In this document: positions 14,860 through 26,931 of the stretch, piece by piece
How the letters are laid out: the number at the start of each line of letters is the position of its first letter
How positions within the stretch are numbered: position 1 is the first letter of the stretch
Assembly: GCF_015832195.1 (NCBI RefSeq)
Contig: NC_052018.1
Span: forward strand, 65,843,666 to 65,907,665
Origin: Motacilla alba alba
Taxonomy: Eukaryota > Chordata > Aves > Passeriformes > Motacillidae
Reading direction: 5' to 3'
Length of the DNA stretch: 64,000 bases
Made by a program: the position numbers and the translations under genes
Notes under the pieces: generated by a model
Databases searched by the model: none
What the model was told of the DNA's origin: nothing
The model's input: the letters and a program-made list of their open reading frames with translations, nothing else

Positions 14860-14940
14860 GAAGAGGCAGCCAGAGTTCTCGCCCACCAGCCAGTGTCCGT
14901 CGGCACATGTGCAGCTTTGAAAAATCCCTGCAGTGAATGT
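14860..14940 (+). CDS. GRM1: GRM1 alternative exon encoding the complete mGluR1b C-terminal tail
   Basis: A polypyrimidine tract and CAG acceptor (AG at 14858-14859) precede a short open stretch. Its first base completes a codon begun in the upstream exon, the same phase used by the exon at 25531. If the upstream exon ends in AA, as the known Asn/Lys divergence point requires, the tail reads Lys-Lys-Arg followed by QPEFSPTSQCPSAHVQL and a TGA at 14918-14920. This matches, as I remember it, the whole 20-residue tail specific to mammalian mGluR1b. A good donor (GTAAGA at 14941) ends the exon about 81 bases after the acceptor; rat is reported to have an 85-base insertion. Inclusion would replace the long mGluR1a tail, removing the Homer and PDZ ligands and giving a short-tailed Gq-coupled glutamate receptor at the neuronal surface. 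Only 14860-14920 is coding. The exon end is inferred from the donor. Confidence 0.93.
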
Positions 14941-17900
14941 GTAAGAGAAGCTGCATGACAAAGAGTGGTTTTACCCCTTGCTTTCTTTTTCTCATTGGTT
15001 TATCATGTCTAATGATGGGACAAATGTGGTGCATGCCATTAAAGATGGGAAATTTGCTTATGTCCCCTTGTTTCACACAATACTTTAAACATTGTCCAGA
15101 TGTGATGAAGAGGACACTGAATAATTTTTTTGAAGCTTTCATTTTTTTATTTCTAAATGCCTACAACTTTGCAAATATGTCCTCTTTCTTGTACTAATTT
15201 TATCTTCTTTTTCCATTCAGCCAACATTTTTCTCCTTTTTGTAGTTTTGCATAGAGATTACATTATCCTGTGTGCTTTACGTGGCAAGACACCTCTGCTG
15301 TGCACAGCTCTTGCTAACCCATGCTTGTTAGCAAACTGAGGCTGCAGACCCAGCTGAGGGAGCAGAGAAAACATTTATTTGGTGAGATTTGCAGAAAACA
15401 GGGAAATCACAAAAAGGCACATGTAAATAAAACCAGCAGGATATGGTGTAGGAACAAACAGCATCTCAAAATAACAGCAGTGAATCTTTTTTCTGTTGAA
15501 ATTTCTGAAAGATGTTCAGATTCTGCATAGTTCTGCATTCAGCAAGCAATAGTGAAGTTCAGCTCTTCAGAAGCAAGAAGTGCAAATACTGCCCTCTCTG
15601 AGCACAAACATGGTGCAGAAAACAAGCAAACTGTTGCAAAACCAGAAAGACTTCACCTAATTTCTTCCAGATCTGTGCTCATTTCCATCTGATAAGCAGC
15701 AGATGTGTAACAGTCTTGCTCCCTGCCCCAGGGAAGATTGTGCAGTGACTCGGTGGAAAGATGCTTGTGATCCACTGACAAAGCATTTTGGGCAGCGCCG
15801 CTCGCTGCAACCAGAGATGCTGTTGCACTGCTCTGAACAGTGCAAAGCATTCCAACTCTGTGTATGTCTCTGAGAGTCTATGCAATTTGTGGGCATGTAG
15901 CAACGATATTAATTCAATCCAAACTGCCTCTCTGATTCGCAGATCAGAGGAAATCCACAAAATGCATCCTACATTTGGAGCAATCATGACGGCTTTATGG
16001 GGCTTGTGCAGCAACCAGATTTGGCACCTTGAAAAGCAAACTGTACACAGGCAGTGTAAGGAGCAGTACAAACTATTTGTTTATATCTTCTAGTCAGAAC
16101 AATATGCCTCTTTTTTCTGAACTGGAACAAGTGCTGCAGATTCTCAGGGTACAGATCACCAATTGTCTGTCTGGAAATTCAAATGGGAGTCCAACGCAGG
16201 CATACTATTAGGAGGCAAAAGCAAATGCAACAACAGATTCTATTGAAAAAAAGCATGAGTACAAGCTATGAAACTCCCTGAGCACAGGGAAAGCTGAACC
16301 TCTTGCTTTTTGCATGACCACGCTTGGGATATTTTTTTTCAGTTTTGAAAAAAAATCCTCATCCGCATGAGCTCCAGAGGAACACCTCTGGTGGGACTCC
16401 AACCTGCCAATGGGTCTGCAAATGCTTGTGGTAGCTGCCCAGATAAGAGCAGCTTCAAGAAGCGGGGGAGTTTTTCAGATTTGCTGAGCATGGAGCTTGC
16501 TATTTTGGCTTCTCTGCCTGTCTCTGCCCCTCAGGCTTCCCTCTCCCTGCAGCCAGGACTGATGTGTTCAGAGGCCTGGCAGAGCTGCACTGTGGCTCAG
16601 GGAAGGGCATGTCCTCCGTCTGCAGTCTGAGCTCCCTGTCGCCCCACCGCCCAGTTTGAGCAGTAGACAATTGTCCATCATATCACCAGCTGCCCAGCAC
16701 CACCACCTGGTCTCAAGCCTCAGTCTCATTTACCAGAACTCCAGCAGTTTGTAAGTCCAGAATTTCCTTAAGAGGCCCTGCTTCATCACCCCAACATGCT
16801 AGAAATCACCACACGTGCTATGGTTTCCCTCAACTCCCACCTACAAGCAATTAGATGTAAACTCTTGAAACTGTCTTGTGTTTTGATGCATATAATACTT
16901 AGCATCATTTGTCTCACCAATCTTCATCTCCATTCTCTGTGCAACGCTGGAGATGGTTAGAAATGCAGAATCATCAAAATATAGAATCATAACATTTTAT
17001 TATCATATTAAAAAAAAACCCAGAAGCATCAGCTTGGAGTTTCAGGGCTCTTTTCTTCTGAAGCTGCACATTCATCACCATGGAAACTTTTGGATACACC
17101 CAAAAACCGACAGGCTGTACAGGCTGCTTTATCTACTGCAGCATATTAGGGAGAGCTGTACATGACAAACAAGAGGCCTCATGACTAAGCTTCCTGTGGC
17201 AACTTGGCTAAGTTTGCCACAGGGTTAAGCACTCAAAATGCTGGCATGTTAAGGCAAGTCTGATGGCTCTTTAAACACCGTTTAAATTGTTGGGAATTTA
17301 TTTTATTCTCAAGTATACCAGAGAATTCGACAAATTATTGTGGAAGAACGACCTCATTGACCACTACCCCTGCAAGGGTTGCACACATTTTGGCAGGAAA
17401 TATCCAGGGCAACAGGCTTTTCTGGTCCTAAGGAATTCTCCTTTTCTGATACAGCTATTGACTAGGATATATTCTGGCCATGCAGTATAATTTGGTCCTT
17501 TTTTAGCTTCATTTAGAGGTCTCAGTTGGGCATCTCTATGCCATGTGAAATACTTTTCAGCCTTGGTGCTAATGCCTTTGAGATGCTTGAAAAAACCAGA
17601 ATATATTCAGATATTTTAGTTTTATCTCATGCACTCTGTCTTATGTCCCCAGTGTTTTATTATTGCTGTTTGCTATACAGCTTTCAGCTTGTCAATATCT
17701 TTTTGGTAAAAAAAAAAATTGTGGCTCAAATAATTTTCCATCAGAACCACAGAGGATTACAGAAAGCAAGGAAAAACCTCCAACTGTCCTAATTACTATT
17801 AAACTGCATTCATAGGAAAGACTTACTGATCTCTCCACCATGGTGTGGTGCTTTTGAGTGGGGAATACAGAATTCATGGGCAGTTTTTGTGGTTTTATTC

Positions 17901-19617
17901 TATTCAAAGTTCATTAATTAGTGTTTCTTATTCAACAGCAGTTCCATGGCATTTCTTTTGATGTAATGTTTCTTGAAGGTTGTTGATCTTCACAGCCTCC
18001 CAGTCCTACAGACTATTTTGTCTTAGCTGCACCCACCTACAAGTTTTGTAAATGAACTTAATTCTAGTGTTTTCTTCGTATGTTCCTAAGCTTTCCAGGT
18101 TCTTTTGCTCAAAACATTGTACTTTTCAGTTTTCAGGTTCTATCAACTGTGCTCCCTTCTGAGCCTGTAAGAACAAATGCTTCAGCTCAGGCACTGGCAT
18201 TGGCTGCACTAAACATTTATTTGAATTTGCAGCATGAAACACACCTTCAGATAACACAAATGAGCTTCTCCGTTGATACCAGAGGACCGATGATGATTTA
18301 CACCATGTTTTTCCAGGCATTAATTTTATTATCCTTAAAAAAATGATTCAGTAGGATGTGTTCATTCTGAATATTCAGTGGGCTTTACTTGTTAATAAGA
18401 ATGAAATAAACATATTCAAAAGCTATTCACTACTAAGAGCACTTTTAAATTTCATTTTGATTTGCAGGTTTCTCATCTTAATTTCCTGAGCACTGGATGA
18501 ATTTTCTTGCTGTTTCTGACGAATTGTTTATTATCCTGAACTTCGTGTTATCTATTAGATTGTTTTCTCAAAGCAACACTTTAGTAGTTATTTGATTTGT
18601 TTTTTCAAAACACCTAATGAACACACAGGTGAAGCAATTTTTTCACTAATATTGGATGACAAACATGACACAGCTTCTGTTTTTCAGATGAGACTACAAA
18701 TTTCTAGTAGTAATTATCATGAGTAGTCAGACCTTCATACACATTATCAGTGTAATAGTCTCACACCTCTATTGAGCTAGGTAGGTTAGATTTGTGATAC
18801 ATGCTGAAGTTGTGGGACTTCAAGCACACTGAAGCAATGCACTGACCATTTCTCTCACCACCTCCCACTCTCCCCAAATTCACAGCTGTACAAAAGCACT
18901 TATGTACGTAAAAATTATTATGTCTCAAAGTGAATAAATCTACTTATTTTGGGACATTTGGCTATATCAGAGCTGTTGGATTTGGAAGTAAATCCTACCT
19001 ACCCCTAGGGTCAGGTATGAGCCTAGCAGCAACCGACTTCTATGGTAGCACAGATGTAAACTGAGTGACTCCAGCCCTGGTTCTAGCTTTCCCCATCTGG
19101 GTGGCCAGAGCAGAGAGGTCAGAGGGGCTGCCAGCCTCTGATCCTGCCCAAGGGTCTGATCCCAGCCTGGAGACCCTGTGGATGGAAACTGGGATCTCAT
19201 CACGGGGTACTCAGCCTAGGCATAGCTACTGCATCCACATTACAGACTGTATAATATTAGGATTTCAATTTTAAAAAGAGAAAAATACCCCAATTATCAA
19301 TAGGGTCAGTATGTGTTAGAAAGGCTATCTGTAACTCAGATAAGGTAATGCCTAACTTCTGCATTAGTAGCTTATGAAGGAAATTATTATGTTACATTTA
19401 TTTTACATAAACCAGTGGTCAGACAGAGAGTTGAAAAGGCAGCTCTGGACTTGAGCTCACTCACAACACCTCTAAGTATCATCAGGTTCTGCCCTGGCAA
19501 GACAGTATGACACCATTATGTTTTCCTATCTTTTTTGTAGCAGTTTGCATCATACATTTAAAGCAGTGATCTAATTAACATAGAATATTGTGTCAAATGA
19601 TCAAGGCAATTTTGTCC

Positions 19618-19680
19618 AAAAAAAAGGGGGGGGGGGGGGGGGGGGATGGGGGTGGGCGGGTAGAGGGAGGAGGGGAGCAA
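19618..19680 (+). repeat. A8-G20 homopolymer junction followed by a G-rich tract
   Basis: Eight A residues run directly into twenty uninterrupted G residues (19626-19645), followed by about 30 more G-rich bases with several GGG groups. It is in the sense orientation of the GRM1 intron, so the transcript could form a G-quadruplex. The exact length may be unreliable because sequencing and assembly handle long G runs poorly. Confidence 0.85.
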
Positions 19681-20299
19681 CAAGGAGAAGTTAAGTAATT
19701 TAAATTTCCAGAAACACAAGTGGGAGGTTAAACATTTCTGTAATTATACAGCACTAACAAAAGCATTGGAGCCATGCTGTGAGAACAGTTTTAAGTTCCT
19801 CTTGTCGCCAAGATAGAGATTATAGTGTAAACGAGCTAAGGCTGAAATTGGTTTGTGATTCCTTTTTTCATTTAGGTGATTATATGAGGCAAAAATCCTG
19901 AGCATACACCAGATAGGGACTGTGGTTGATGATGTTTCCCTCACTTGTGAGAGAGTGCAGAGAAATTTTACCAACCCAGGCTTAAGAGATGAGTCCCTAG
20001 AAGCACTGTTCTAGAAGTTAGGCTTGCAGGAACACACAGACCAGCATGGCTTGCTTTGTTAATGAGCATCAGGGCTGACTGTGGCAGCTCTGAGAGAAGT
20101 GGCTGCTCAGTACAGGGAGGTATCACTACCCTGGATTAAAATCTGCTCACTCCCTTAATCACATTTCACGCCCCAGTGGCCTTACTGAAATGGAGACAAT
20201 AACAGAAGAGACCTTGGGGATACTAACAAAGCACCTGCAGTGTGCTGCAGTGCAGGTATTAGCCTTAAATTTTCAGCTTGTTAGCTTGGGCCCTGGGAG

Positions 20300-20415
20300 C
20301 CGTGAGGCAGTAGTGGGACAGAGCTTTAGTCAGGCTCATTACCACTTATGTGACTGCAGGGTTGGAGAAAGTTTGTAGTTTACTGACTGCCTCTCTCTGT
20401 CAGGACAGAAATTCC
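20300..20415 (+). mobile_element. possible MIR (CORE-SINE) relic
   Basis: The order of short matches resembles MIR: a TTTAGTCAGGCT block, CCACTTA, TGTGAC, then AGTTTACTGACTGCCTCTCTCTGTC and a TTCCTCC block. The match is from memory of the consensus, is interrupted by indels and is weak. Confidence 0.25.
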
Positions 20416-21345
20416 TCCACTGGCTTCCCTAGGATGGCATCCATCAGCAAGTGCTGTGTAGGGATGAGAAAGGTTTTCTCAAATGCACAGCTTTTGAACA
20501 GGCCATTTCTTTTTGTTCTGCACCCCACTGCCTCCAAATGCGGTCACCTCTGTGTCAGTGCTCAGGGACAGCTCTGCATGTGCTGTGCTCCAGAGCCAGC
20601 TGTCAATGGCTGTAACTGGGCTCTCTGAGGGGAGGAGCAGCATTTGGTCATTGGGCAGTACCTGACACTGGCTAATAGTAAGACAGTTCAGGGCTTGTTT
20701 CAGACTTAATTTTTCCTGACAAAGTTAATAGGCTTCTCAGTTCACATTTTATGTTCATTCCTAAAATTTTATTGTCATAGAAGGGGCTCCCAGGTTATAC
20801 CAGTGCTTCCTACTGGCTGTGGGATTTCAGTTAGCACAGTGACTACAAAGAGATTGGTTGGGCCAAAACATTGGGCTGGCAATGAAAGACAGGTAACACT
20901 TATTATTTCTCCCATAACCTCTTCCTCTGGTTAATTACCATTGTTGCTTAAAAAACCACAAACAGTCTTATATATTAAATCTGTGCCCTGTGTCTTGTCT
21001 AACACCACCAAGCTGGCTCAAATGACTGCATCACTCATCTCAGCAAGATTAAGAATCTTAATAAATTAAGATTCTTCCTCAGCTCATGGCCACTTGGAGA
21101 AGATAGCAGACCACCACTCTGGCATCCTGAAAGGACAAACAGGGTATAAACTCTTAACAGATTGAGGAATGTCCCTTCCTGTTTTAACAGAAAGGGCTCT
21201 TTCACAAGCACTTTGCCTGACTGCATCTGAAGCCATTTTCCAGCGTATGGGCTCCTGGAGTTAACCTCATCAGAACACATACTACTCTGCTTAACTATTT
21301 CATGTGCTGTCAATTAGGGATTGTTATTCATAAAACATTCAAGGC

Positions 21346-21368
21346 AAAAAAAAAAAAAAAAAAAAAAA
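21346..21368. repeat. A23 homopolymer in the GRM1 intron
   Basis: Twenty-three uninterrupted A residues. Nothing upstream resembles a SINE or a processed cDNA that would explain it as a poly(A) tail. Confidence 0.9.
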
Positions 21369-24300
21369 GAGACAAAGTTTCAGGCCCACAGGACTCAAAG
21401 GTGATTTAATTCTCTATGCTCTTGATCTCCGGTTATAACTTTGCTGGTAAAAGGATCAGAGAGTTGCACAGACTAACTTACCTTAGACCAATGAAACAAT
21501 AATTTTTCACCTCAGAAGCATTCAGCCTCTGAGATGTAAAGAAACCATTTCTATCCAACATCTAACGTAAGTCATCTTCAGAATACTGAAGTATGGAGAG
21601 AAGCCAGCTGTTGTGGAGTACTCAGACTTGACACTGCTCCAAGGAAGCCAGCAAGGTCAGATCCTCAAGGAACTGGCAAGAGCAGGACTCGGTTCTTGGC
21701 CTGAAACTGGACTTGGGTCTGGGAAACTCCTGGTGACAAGGAGGGGCCAGATTTTGGTCAACTGGAGATACTTAACAATGTTAAGAACAGTGAGCTGTCT
21801 AACAAGTTATAGGCATGTCCTGCTGTTGGGCAGGCATTTGGAACCATTTTGAACTGGGTATTTTGAATCATAGTCTCAAACTTCGGTGTATCAGTTATTT
21901 TAAGGAATTTCAGGAAGTAACTATTAGGATTTGAAGTAGTTTTCCATCTTGTTTAGTGTCTATAATTAAGAAAGAAAGCTGAAAAGGCCCCAGAGTCATG
22001 CAGAGAGTATGTTACAAAGATCAATGCATGTATTAGAAGCAAAATTTTGAATTACCAAAAATAGCAAAAGCTGTGCTCATGAAACTAATAAAAACTCACA
22101 CCAAAAATATATTTACTTCTATTTCCCCTAAAATACAAAACACATTGATAAAGCTGTGGTGAAAATTGAGAAAAAACATCTAAATTCAAAGTATGTTCTT
22201 GCCTATAAGCAAAAGCAAACCCACCCTATTTGCTGATAGGGTATCCAGGAATCTGCCTGAACATGTAGACCAGATGGGAGTATTTGGAGAAATAGTAAGT
22301 GAAGTGTTACACTGGGTATATGCAAGCACAAACCTTAAGATCCCTCGAGACTCCAAGAAGTTCACTTCTGTGCAGAAAGTGTGAAGTCTAAATCCTATGA
22401 GAAATTGACAGGAGAAAGGACAGAGTTAGGAAAGATAAATAAACACATGGTGGACATGAACTGGGTAATCATCCTACTGATAAAATGAAGAAACCAGCAC
22501 TTGGTGCCATCTTGTCGCTGTGCAATTGAACATCAGGTTTTCAATACCCCAACTGTGACCTGGCTTGGTTCCCTCTCTTGCCTTTGTGTGGAAAACCATC
22601 CCTTCTCCCATTACCGTAGGCAGATTACTTTGATCTTGACCTTCTCCAATGGATGTTTCCTTCAAAAGAGGAGATGGCAATCACTTAGCGAATGGTGACC
22701 ACACAGTCAGGATTGTCATTGTTGCTTTGCACAAGTGAGACAACTCCTTCTATCACTGAGACTTGGTTCAGGTCTGAGCTTTTCCAGACCCATCTTTGTT
22801 TTTTGTTTAAATGTCAATTAATGATATTCAAGATGGCTGCTCTTTGTTCCAGCGTAACAAGTGCTCTTCTTGCATTTTAATGATTAATTCTTCCTGAAAG
22901 TGTCAAACTCATTGTGACCCCCAGCCAGGCATCCAGCAAGCCAGAGCTCAGGTATTTCTATGGCAGTCTTGGGACTCCATCTCAAAATGTGACTCATTAA
23001 CAGGCTAGCGGTGCCTGGACATAGCAAGAAGAGCAAGTAGAGGGAAAGAGCTGGAACAATAATCTGAGGCAAATAATCCATGGATCTTGTCAAATGGATC
23101 CCACAGAGAGCCACCGCAGCCCTAAAGCTTTTTGTCATGAGGCCATTGGAGCCGTGAGCAGTAAGGTCGGGCAAGCAGAGGCAAGCAGAACCAGTTCTCC
23201 CCAAGGAGCAAGTTGCTACCAGACAAATCTAGATTAAAATGGTTAGCTCACATTTGGACATTGCAGTCCCAGCACAGTTTAAGTGTGGCCATTGACCGGA
23301 GACTATGGAGAGTGCTACAGAAGAAAGAAGTAAGAGCAGAATTTGAGAGTGAGGGAGAGGGAAATGAACTAAATAGGAGCAAGGCTTGAAGACAGAGGTA
23401 GTGAGCTCCTTAAAATAGCTGTGCTTGCCTTTGATGTAAAATACAAAATCTTGGAAATAAAATGAGATAGAGAAAAAAACAGATGGTGTGAGGAGGGATT
23501 CAAAAGTGAGGTGATGCACCAGAACTAGATATGAAGAAATAAATGATGCAGAAGCGGACTTAGCACAAAAGGCAGCAGATAATCATAACATTTTTTTAGA
23601 AAAGCCCTTGGCAGTAATTGTAAGCTACAGCATCAGCAAAATACAAGAGCGCTTGACTTATTTTCCTCTCTACAAGAAGATACTTGTTTTGAAGTTAAAG
23701 TAGACCAAATGTGTTTCTGTGTGAAGAGTTTGCAGTTCTTGGCATGTTAAACATTACTTTAAAAAACTTTCACACCCAAGAGTTACACTCATTTGCTTAT
23801 CTTTATAGAACATTAAAAAAGAAAAAAAAGTCATACCATAGCTTATTTGATCAAAACAGGAATGGTTCTAAACCTTCATTCTTATCTTTTCATTGATCAC
23901 TATAATATAGACGTTTCCTTCTTCAGTTGGGAACGTGGCTTTCTTATCTCTTAGGTTAAAGCTCTAAATCAAAACAGCTCCAGGTCCTACCAACTACATG
24001 CTTTGGGGAGATATAAATTTTTTAGATTGGCCCTTTCACGTGCCCCAGTTCCCACAGAGGTGGTGAGTCACAGGTCCAGCATTTGGAGTCTGGAGTTGGA
24101 GATGAGCTTCCCAGCTTGGATCTACCTAAAATCCTTTTTTTTTTTTTTTCTCCAGGAGTACTTACTGCTCAACAGAAAAATGACACATTGTCATGTATAT
24201 TTCTTTTCTGTTTTGACAGATTTACAACACTATATGTCTTCTACCAGTCTCTTCCAGCTATGACAAAGTCAGTCAATATGGTTTTTTTTATAAAATTCAA

Positions 24301-25530
24301 GTGGCAATTATTTACTGCTTAAAAAAGAGAACCATGAGAGTCTGAGCAAGGAAAGCAAAATGCTTAGAACAATACTGCAATACTGTAGGGGAAGCAATCT
24401 CCTCTGGTGTGTGCAGTAGCAGGAGGTGAGGCTGCTGTGCCAGCCTCCCACTCACTTTGTCTCCCATCTGCACGGCAGTCTCAGGGTCTGAAATGTAATC
24501 CTTTGTTTGCTTCTGGTCCCTGAGGGATGAAACCACGAGATAAGGCTGCTTTGAATAAATCATCTCAGAATTTCTCTCCATCTCTGGTTTGCACCCAGAT
24601 GATGTGTTTTAGAATTTGTGAACCATCTCTACTGCCTGACCTGCAATTAACAGTTGTTTGGTCCTCTAAAGCACTGCTCAGCTCCCTGTCCCACCAGCTG
24701 TTCACAAGCTGCCACTCAGCTTTGAGTGCTGCTCCCTTCAAGGGTAGAAGGGAAATGCAAAAACCTACAGCTCCTCGGAGTTGGACGTGACGCTCAGATC
24801 CTCACTTGGCCAAACTGCCCAGTGTTTTGGTGGGACCCAGCCCATATAAGGAGTCAGAGGGTTTGACTCACCATGGTCATGCTGCTGCTTGTTCCTCCTC
24901 CCACACAAACCAACTGTTTTTGGTCCCAGAATATTATCCTGATTTGTAAATAACAGTCACCCGGGAAGAAGTGCATTTACCTCCCACCTGATAGAAGCCC
25001 TGGGAGTCCTTCATTTCTCTGTTAGCTAATCTGTTTCTAGGGGGAAGAGATAATAAAAGGGAAAGGAGGGGTTAGCAACAATTTATTTCTCTACCCAGTT
25101 TGCCAAAGGCTATGACTGTGGATTGTTTTCTTCCAACAGCTTAAAAATATTTTCTATAAGCTGCAAATCAGGCTTAATTAAATTGTTTCCTGTGACTTTT
25201 TTCCTATGTTTTTTTCTCCCCCCTGCAAAATGGTGAGCAAACCTAGATACCAAATGACAGCTCAAGTCCTCAAACCACAGATGGCCCTCCCGGAGCCCTT
25301 CCCCCAGGCTAGCCTTTCCAGGTTGGCTGTAGGATGGATAACCAACATCACTTTTGAATGAAAATCATAGTGTTGTTTTCTCATGTAGTATTTCTGGGAG
25401 GACATGAAAAACTAGAGGGGGGAGGATTACTAATGAGGCAAAGCAATCAGTATTTTTGTAGGCTTGTTTTTTATACTGCCCATGTCTTTGTAATGTAAAT
25501 ACAAATAAACCATCTTTATTTTATTCATAG

Positions 25531-26353
25531 TTCTAATGGAAAGTCTGTGTCATGGTCTGAACCAGGTGGAAGACAAGATCCAAAGGGGGAACATACGTGG
25601 CACAGACTCTCAGTGCATGTGAAGAACCAGGAGACAGGGTGCAATCAGACAGCGGTGATCAAGCCCCTCACTAAAGACTACCACGGCCAAAGTCTGACTT
25701 TTACCGATATCAGCACTAAGACTCTGTTCAATGTGGTGGAGGAAGAAGACAGAGAGCCCGTTCACCTCAACCAGTCCAGCAGTCCTTCCATGGTGGTGCA
25801 CAGGCGGGTGGCAACGACCCCCCCACTGCAGGCCACGGCGGAGGAAACCCAGCTCTTCTTGCCCGAGCAGTCCCCCAAGACCCTGCCCCTGCAGCCACAG
25901 TCTCTCATGGACCAGCTGCAAGGAGTGGTCAACAAGTTTGCCGCCGGCATCCCCGACTTCAACGCTGTCCTCCCCCCTCCCGGTCCAGGGAACGGCGTGC
26001 GGCCTCCCTGCCCACCCCCGCCACCGCAGCAGCCCTTCCAGGCGGCTGCCTTCAGCCAGGAGCCCCTGTCTCCCCCGGCTGAGGAAGCCGAGAGTGAGAA
26101 GGTGAAGCTCATTCAGGGATATGTGTACGAGAAGAGCACAGAGGAGGAGGAGGACGAGGAGCCGGCTACCAGCAAACTGACTCTGGAAGACTCTCCGGCG
26201 CTGACGCCCCCGTCCCCTTTCCGGGATTCGGCGGCTTCGGGCAGCTCCGTGCCCAGCTCCCCCGTGTCGGAGTCGGTGCTCTGCACACCCCCAGATGTGA
26301 CCTACGCCTCTGTTATCCTGAGGGATTATAAGCAAAGCTCGTCCACCCTGTAG
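25531..26353 (+). CDS. GRM1: GRM1 terminal coding exon (mGluR1a long cytoplasmic tail)
   Basis: The acceptor TTCATAG ends at 25530. The first base completes a split codon, and 274 codons follow to a TAG at 26351-26353. The reading SNGKSVSWSEPGG at the start and VILRDYKQSSSTL at the end are diagnostic of mGluR1; mGluR5 ends in SSSSL. Features in order are a conserved WHRLSVHVKNQETGCNQTAVIKPL-type segment (about residues 23-46), SPSMVVHRR, KSLMDQLQG-like QSLMDQLQG, a proline-rich run, an acidic EEEEDEE run, the Homer EVH1 ligand TPPSPFR (coded at 26204-26224) and the class I PDZ ligand STL. The family role is to anchor this Gq-coupled glutamate receptor to Homer and the postsynaptic scaffold. 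The tail is about 34 residues shorter than the human equivalent as I recall it, apparently through loss in the Gln/Pro- and Asp/Glu-rich stretches. The extracellular and membrane parts are outside the window. Confidence 0.97.
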
Positions 26354-26565
26354 ATGCTGCAAGAGACAAGACGGGACGGACTTTGGCAGCTGCCCGCTGG
26401 GAGGACTTGCGGAGACAAGCCTCCCGGGGCTGCGGGAGAGAGAACAGAGAACAGAGTGACAAATGACAGGGCAAAGATTTCATCCTGCACTAAAATAACT
26501 AAAATGAAACAAAAAGAAAATAAAAAAAATCCATTCTGAGGGCTCAAGATTCTCTATCTGTTAAA

Positions 26566-26655
26566 AATAAAAGTACTTCGGGAAAATGTTAGGAAACCAC
26601 AACAAAGCACAAACTAAAGTAACAACTTCTATAGCAAAAAAATAAAATAAATAAA
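26566..26655 (+). terminator. GRM1: candidate proximal polyadenylation signals of GRM1
   Basis: AATAAA occurs at 26566-26571, and overlapping AATAAA hexamers occur at 26641-26655, 213-300 bases after the stop codon. The surroundings are generally A-rich, so some of these hexamers may be chance. No clear GT-rich downstream element is visible. Confidence 0.35.
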
Positions 26656-26881
26656 CACGCAGGAAAAAAATTTAATCACACTTAGTCACACCCTTTCTTG
26701 GCAAAGCTTGAAAAGGACTCTTGGGAAGTGTGACCTGGAGAAGTCATTAGCACACCTCATGACTGCTGTCTGTCTGCTATGGGAGTAACACACCCAGGAG
26801 CTGGAAGGGCAGAGTGTGGTGCAGGGGAACAAAGCTACTTGTATATGAGACATATATGCATAAATATTTTTTCCTGGTTTC

Positions 26882-26931
26882 TACAAGTGGCATAACTGTG
26901 GAACTTTATACAGGTGGTATAACTGTGGAAC
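26882..26931 (+). repeat. GRM1: imperfect 23-bp direct repeat in the GRM1 3' UTR
   Basis: Two copies of a TACARGTGGYATAACTGTGG-type unit that continues AAC lie at 26882-26904 and 26909-26931, with a period of 27 bases and two mismatches. Confidence 0.85.

Larger units (their letters stand above)
14941..25530 (+). other. GRM1: GRM1 last intron, between the mGluR1b exon and the terminal exon
   Basis: About 10.6 kb bounded by a GTAAGA donor at 14941 and a TTCATAG acceptor ending at 25530. No further coding exon is recognisable. It contains a 20-base G run at 19626-19645, a 23-base A run at 21346-21368, a 15-base T run at 24135-24149 and a weak MIR-like relic near 20300-20415. Open frames of 60-130 codons on both strands show no recognisable domain and overlap one another, as expected by chance. 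Unrecognised alternative exons of other GRM1 tail isoforms cannot be excluded. Confidence 0.85.

Noticed and set aside
15679..16071. 130-codon minus-strand open frame rich in Cys, His and Leu
   Set aside because: No domain recognised, overlapped by other frames, and inside the GRM1 intron; treated as chance.
21600..22460. Stretch that on first reading resembled part of a retroviral LTR or transposon
   Set aside because: No terminal TG...CA pair, primer-binding site, polypurine tract or coding motif could be shown.
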